Assembly (NCBI GenBank): GCA_035701665.1
Contig: DASSRQ010000070.1
Coordinates: 1 to 16,930, forward strand
DNA from: DASSRQ01 sp035701665
Lineage (GTDB): Bacteria > Vulcanimicrobiota > Vulcanimicrobiia > Vulcanimicrobiales > Vulcanimicrobiaceae
Length of the DNA stretch: 16,930 nucleotides
Direction of reading: 5' to 3'
The notes under the pieces were generated by a model. It searched no databases. It was given only the letters and a program-made list of their open reading frames with translations, and was not told the DNA's origin. Of this stretch, positions 13,243 through 16,930 are shown one piece after another (position 1 is the stretch's first letter; each line of letters begins with the position of its first letter). Both the position numbers and the translations under genes were made by a program.

Positions 13243-15152
13243 TACGGAACCACCTGTTCGAATTGGCCGAGTCCCGTGTCGGAGATCCACAGATTTCCAT
13301 CCGAGCCGAGAACGATTTGGTGCAGATTTGCGGAGGTGCTCGACGCATTGAAGACAGCGGGCAGCGTGTATTCGGTAAACGTGCCCGGCGTTGCGGGCGG
13401 GTTACCGATGGACTCGACGCCGATGCGCGCGAGTGCGCCCGTGCCTTCGGTGATCCAGACGGCGCCGCTTCGGTCGCTCGCGATACTCGATCCGGCGGCG
13501 GTCAGCGTTGCGCTCGCAGGATACGTGAAGACGAGCGTGAGCGCGCCGGCATTATCGTAGAGCGCGTACACGTGTTTGTCCGCCGACGTAACGTAGAGCA
13601 GACGATCCGGCCCGATCGCCATCGCGGTTGCGGTGGACGAGTTCGGAACGGTAAACGCAGAGGCGAGAAATCCGCTGCCGATTGCATCGCACGCCACGAT
13701 TTGATGCGACGTGGTCGCAACGCACGCCGCTTGTTCGGTGCTGCCGGCGGTTGCGAGCACTCCGGCGGCGATCATATCGTTGTTCACGTTCGGCGCCGAA
13801 AGTGTGTTCACGGTTGTGATGGACGCGGGCGCGATCGAATCGAGCGTTCCGTGCGAAGCATCGGGGAAATACATGTCGCCGTCCGGACCCGCAGCGATGG
13901 CGCCCAACCATGAGCCGACGATTGGGCCCGAGCTCGCGTTGTTGGCGCCGCCGGTTCCCGGTGCTTGGCGGTACACCTTTCCGGAAACGGAGTCGGTGTA
14001 CCAGAGATAGGTGTCGAGTCCGGTTGCAAGGCCGCCGATGATGTCGCTCGAAGGCGAATCGAGCGTGACCGAAACGGCGGCGGGCGTAATGCTGCCCGCG
14101 CCCGGCGTGACTTGATACACCGTGTCCGGCCAAGAAAGCACGTACAGTTTTCCGTCGCTGCCGCTCGCGGCGCTATTCGGCGATGCAATCGCAGCGTGTC
14201 CGTTGTATTGCGGCGCTGCGGGAACGCCCGCTCCGAACGATGACTTGCCGGTGACGAGCAGCGTCTTATCGATAAGTGTGCCGTTCAGCGGCTGCGTTGA
14301 TGTCAGATGCACGTACGGTACCGAGCCGCTGACGGGGAAGGTTGCCGTTCCGTCATAGTGCAGCGTCGCCGTATTGCCGGCGCCGCCGCTCGTAAAACTC
14401 GATGCGGTGGAAAACGCGAGCGAACTGCCGGCGTTGTTGCCGATCGAGAGCGAGAGCGTTACCGGATTGCCGTTCGCATCGACGTACGCGTCGGAGCCGA
14501 GAATGATGTTGCCGTGCGCGTCCAGTGCCGTTACGCTCACACCCACGTTCGATGCGATGCCGTCAGTTATGCCGCTGTCCAACGCTACGGACGCGCTGTC
14601 GACGACCGGGCTCAGCGTGTAGTTCAACGTGTTGCCGATACCGGCGAGAATGGCGTAATTCGTGAGAACGCCGAACGAGAGCACGCGGTCCGCGCTGTCG
14701 TTGAAGTTACACGTCGCTCCGAGCGCAGTGCATCCCGCCGGTGCCGCGTTCCAGAGCGCAACGCGGAGATCGTCGTAGCCGACGGGTACGCCCGGTACGT
14801 AGACGGTGCAGGTATACGCGCCGTTCGATCCGGCGGCCGTGCACGCTGCATTGCCGTTTGCGCCCGGCGCGATGGCGGCGGCAAACGTTGGCGTCAAGCT
14901 CGGCGCGCCGCTGTAGGCAGCGCTGTGCGCGCGAATCTCGATACCGATACCGCGCGTATCGATCGAGGTGTACAGCGGAATGCGCTTGTTTTTAGCGGTC
15001 GTTACGGAGCGGCCGGGGACGTTCAGCGTAACGGCGAGCGTTTGCGTGGAACTTCCCTGCGGCTGTACGGGCGCGGTGCCGGCGCTGCCGCCGCCGCATG
15101 CGGCGAGCAGTGCACCTGCAGCTGCGAATGCGAAGATGCGAGCGGCGATCAC
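13242..15152 (-). CDS. Secreted lipoprotein with NHL/Vgb-like beta-propeller, paralogue 3
   Basis: This 636-residue lipoprotein has a short signal MIAARIFAFAAAGALLAAC (Cys19), then GGGS. Shared modules are IPLYTSIDTRGIGIEIR, VGYDDLRVALWNAAPAG, PVVDSASVALDSG, TALDAHGNIILGSDAYVDANG and YDGTATFPVSGSVP. The propeller then has about six blades, including AIAAGPDGDMYFPDASH, SIASDRSGAVWITEGTG and QIVLGSDGNLWISDTG. It is closest to paralogue 2 by eye. The start is GTG at 15150-15152, and the upstream stop overlaps it in a GTGA arrangement, so translation is coupled. Two paired-cysteine regions (NAACTAAGSNGAYTC, GCTALGATC) point to disulfides and an oxidising compartment. No catalytic motif is seen, and its ligand is unknown. 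Confidence 0.9.
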   Translation of the reverse strand: MIAARIFAFAAAGALLAACGGGSAGTAPVQPQGSSTQTLAVTLNVPGRSVTTAKNKRIPLYTSIDTRGIGIEIRAHSAAYSGAPSLTPTFAAAIAPGANGNAACTAAGSNGAYTCTVYVPGVPVGYDDLRVALWNAAPAGCTALGATCNFNDSADRVLSFGVLTNYAILAGIGNTLNYTLSPVVDSASVALDSGITDGIASNVGVSVTALDAHGNIILGSDAYVDANGNPVTLSLSIGNNAGSSLAFSTASSFTSGGAGNTATLHYDGTATFPVSGSVPYVHLTSTQPLNGTLIDKTLLVTGKSSFGAGVPAAPQYNGHAAIASPNSAASGSDGKLYVLSWPDTVYQVTPGAGSITPAAVSVTLDSPSSDIIGGLATGLDTYLWYTDSVSGKVYRQAPGTGGANNASSGPIVGSWLGAIAAGPDGDMYFPDASHGTLDSIAPASITTVNTLSAPNVNNDMIAAGVLATAGSTEQAACVATTSHQIVACDAIGSGFLASAFTVPNSSTATAMAIGPDRLLYVTSADKHVYALYDNAGALTLVFTYPASATLTAAGSSIASDRSGAVWITEGTGALARIGVESIGNPPATPGTFTEYTLPAVFNASSTSANLHQIVLGSDGNLWISDTGLGQFEQVVP

Positions 15153-16930
15153 GGCAGCATGAACCTCACGAGCGAAGCGTTCGAACCATAAGTTTCCGGA
15201 ATCCAGAGGCTGCCCGTTTTGTCGGCAACGATGTCGTAAAGCGTTGCGTTCGTTTGGAAACCGGCAGGCGTAAACGTCGGACTAGTATTGAAGACCGGAG
15301 CCGCATTCGGCGCGCACGCGCACACCGCGTGCTCGATGCCGGTGTTTCCCGACCCGTCTTGCGAAACATAGTACATCCCGCCGTTGCCCGCGACGATCAG
15401 CGAACCCGGCGCGGAAAACTCCTGCGATGAAATCAGCGAGAAGTCCGCTTGATGCAGTCCGGCAAGCTCCAGAACGCCGATGCGATAGAGGCCGCCGTTA
15501 TCGCCGGGGAGTTCTTCGTAGGCAATGTGATCGCTGTCAATTGCAGCGAGATTCGGCATGTACGATTCGGCCGTATTTGCAAACGCCAGCGGCGTGAACG
15601 TGCCGGACGAAAGCGTCGAGATCGTACCGGCCGTCGCGTCGCTCACATAGAGCGTACCGTTGTCATTGAGGATGCTCGCCGGATGCGCGTGCGTGGTCGA
15701 TGTCGCCGGCGCCGGCGTTGCCGTGCTCGTTACGCTCTCGATCAGACAGTTGACGTAGAGCGGAATCGCCCCTGAAGCGGAACCGTTCTGGCAATCGGCA
15801 TTGCTGAGCTGAACGTAACCGCTTCCGCTGTCGAGCAGCACGTTATAGCCGTTTGCAGAAGTTCCCAGACTGCGTCCGGAGTAATTCGGCGGCGCTGAGA
15901 CGAGCAGACTGTCGCCGGCGTTCGTAATCGTAATCTGCGTTGCCGGCGAGGTCGCGGTGAGGCCGCTATAGTCTTGCCACTGGATCTTGACCGAATACGT
16001 TCCGGTCGGCAGCGTGGCGCTGTTTCCGCTTTGCGTCACCACCGTCGGCGGCGCGGGCTGCAGCGGTTGCGCTACAGTCGCCGGCGTAATCGTCGAACAA
16101 CCCGTCGTTACCGAACTCGCGGGAACTTCGACAATGAGACCGTCGGCCGCATCCGTTCCCCAAAGCGTGCCGTCGGACGTCTGCGCGATCGACGTGATCT
16201 TCGTCGAGTAACTCGCGCCCGGATACGAGAGGTAGCACGTCGCGTACGATTGCGTGGCAGGTTGGAACTGCTGCGCGACCGGTCCGCTGTTGCCGGAGCC
16301 GAAGAAATAGAAGTTGCCGTCGCTCCCGAGCAGGACGTTGCTGGTGGGCGCCGGCGCGCCGCAGCATCCGCCGAAGCTGTTGTTGTACACGCTGCTCGTT
16401 GCGCCGGTCAGCGGGTCCAGCGACTGCGCCGGCTCGCTTGCGCTAGCGCTGAATGTCCAAATCTTGCCATCGGATGCCATCGCGCTTTGAAGGCCGCCGC
16501 CGAACGGATACATGACGCTGTTCAGCGGTGCCTCGGCGCCCAGGCCGGTGACATTCAACGTTGTCGTTGCCAAACGCGTGGTGCCGTACGTGACGGCGAT
16601 CTGCGAAGAAGTCAGGCATCCGGTTGTGTGAATGGCATCGCCCGTTGCGGCCGGGATCGTCGTGTACGACGTCGTCGTCAGAATGGCCGAGCCGCCGCTG
16701 CTGCAGCTGTACGATGACGTCGGCGCAGCGGTGTCGGTGGAGCTGACGGTCAGCGTTTTATCGAGCGTACTGCCCGTGCCGTCGTCGATAATGATGTTGC
16801 GCTGCGGATCGAGCAGCGCGATATACAGCGTGGTAATGCCGCTGGAACCGTAGGCCAGTGTTGCAGGCTGCAGCGAGAGCTGCGCACCGCTGATGATCGG
16901 AGCGATCGTCGTGAAGCTCGGATAGACCGA
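15149..16930 (-). CDS. Secreted beta-propeller protein, paralogue 4 (5' end outside window)
   Basis: The frame is open from the stop at 15149 to the window edge, giving at least 593 residues without signal peptide or start; any internal start, such as TTG at 16573, would be misleading. The upstream part, read by hand, contains ISGAQLSLQPATLAYGSSG and ALLDPQRNIIIDDGTGS, which line up with the PVVDSA and GNIIVGSD module of the neighbouring lipoproteins. About 200 N-terminal residues are therefore probably missing. The propeller has blades such as NVLLGSDGNFYFFGSGN, SIAQTSDGTLWGTDAAD and DIVADKTGSLWIPETYG. A module of about 120 residues interrupts it (LPTGTYSVKIQWQDYSG to ANGYNVLLDSGSGYVQL). It resembles Ig/FN3-like domains of phage and surface proteins. 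The gene is the first visible member of the operon. Confidence 0.85.
   Translation of the reverse strand, partial: SVYPSFTTIAPIISGAQLSLQPATLAYGSSGITTLYIALLDPQRNIIIDDGTGSTLDKTLTVSSTDTAAPTSSYSCSSGGSAILTTTSYTTIPAATGDAIHTTGCLTSSQIAVTYGTTRLATTTLNVTGLGAEAPLNSVMYPFGGGLQSAMASDGKIWTFSASASEPAQSLDPLTGATSSVYNNSFGGCCGAPAPTSNVLLGSDGNFYFFGSGNSGPVAQQFQPATQSYATCYLSYPGASYSTKITSIAQTSDGTLWGTDAADGLIVEVPASSVTTGCSTITPATVAQPLQPAPPTVVTQSGNSATLPTGTYSVKIQWQDYSGLTATSPATQITITNAGDSLLVSAPPNYSGRSLGTSANGYNVLLDSGSGYVQLSNADCQNGSASGAIPLYVNCLIESVTSTATPAPATSTTHAHPASILNDNGTLYVSDATAGTISTLSSGTFTPLAFANTAESYMPNLAAIDSDHIAYEELPGDNGGLYRIGVLELAGLHQADFSLISSQEFSAPGSLIVAGNGGMYYVSQDGSGNTGIEHAVCACAPNAAPVFNTSPTFTPAGFQTNATLYDIVADKTGSLWIPETYGSNASLVRFMLP

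Noticed and set aside
9389..16930. Annotating the propeller lipoproteins as virginiamycin B lyases
   Set aside because: Only the blade pattern is shared; I cannot identify the catalytic residues, and the N-terminal beta-sandwich modules and lipoprotein signals point to a surface-binding role.

Overview
This is a high-GC, densely packed bacterial window with two long minus-strand gene strings on either side of one plus-strand gene. Many small overlaps, GTG starts, Cys-Gly-Gly-Gly lipoproteins carrying beta-propeller repeats, and HprK/PqqD-type genes suggest a diderm from a poorly cultured soil or acid-environment phylum. Candidatus Eremiobacterota (WPS-2) is my best guess and Acidobacteriota an alternative. 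This is inference; there is no rRNA in the window.

Region 1 (5-7392, minus strand, read from right to left) is a tightly coupled operon. In order it encodes a PqqD-like peptide-binding protein, an HPr-kinase-like kinase, two related family-2 glycosyltransferases, a lasso-B2-type transglutaminase-fold protease, a PF14907-type nucleotidyltransferase, a Wzx-like flippase fused in frame to a uronate-dehydrogenase-like SDR, and a conserved protein of unknown role. The PqqD/RRE, HprK, B2 and nucleotidyltransferase set is the accessory set of paeninodin-type lasso peptide clusters and of exopolysaccharide-linked 'HPr-related' systems. Here there is no asparagine-synthetase cyclase, no exporter ABC protein and no separate precursor gene. 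The PqqD protein instead carries a C-terminal tail of about 40 residues that resembles a lasso leader peptide (W-x-x-P-x-I). My working model is a peptide-tagging or glycan-modifying system whose product is flipped across the inner membrane, with the PqqD tail as a possible substrate or recognition peptide.

Region 2 (7393-8295) holds a short divergent intergenic region and a Tat-exported beta-carbonic anhydrase on the plus strand.

Region 3 (8292-16930, minus strand) is a second coupled operon. It has four tandem paralogous secreted proteins (three complete lipoproteins and one cut by the window edge), each with N-terminal beta-sandwich-like modules and a C-terminal NHL/virginiamycin-B-lyase-like propeller. 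A four-helix DUF4149/TMEM205-like membrane protein and a small signal-less propeller protein follow. The last gene converges on the carbonic anhydrase gene, and the two stop codons share one CTAG palindrome.

There is no intergenic stretch over 300 bases. I saw no tRNA, rRNA, CRISPR array, transposase or integrase.
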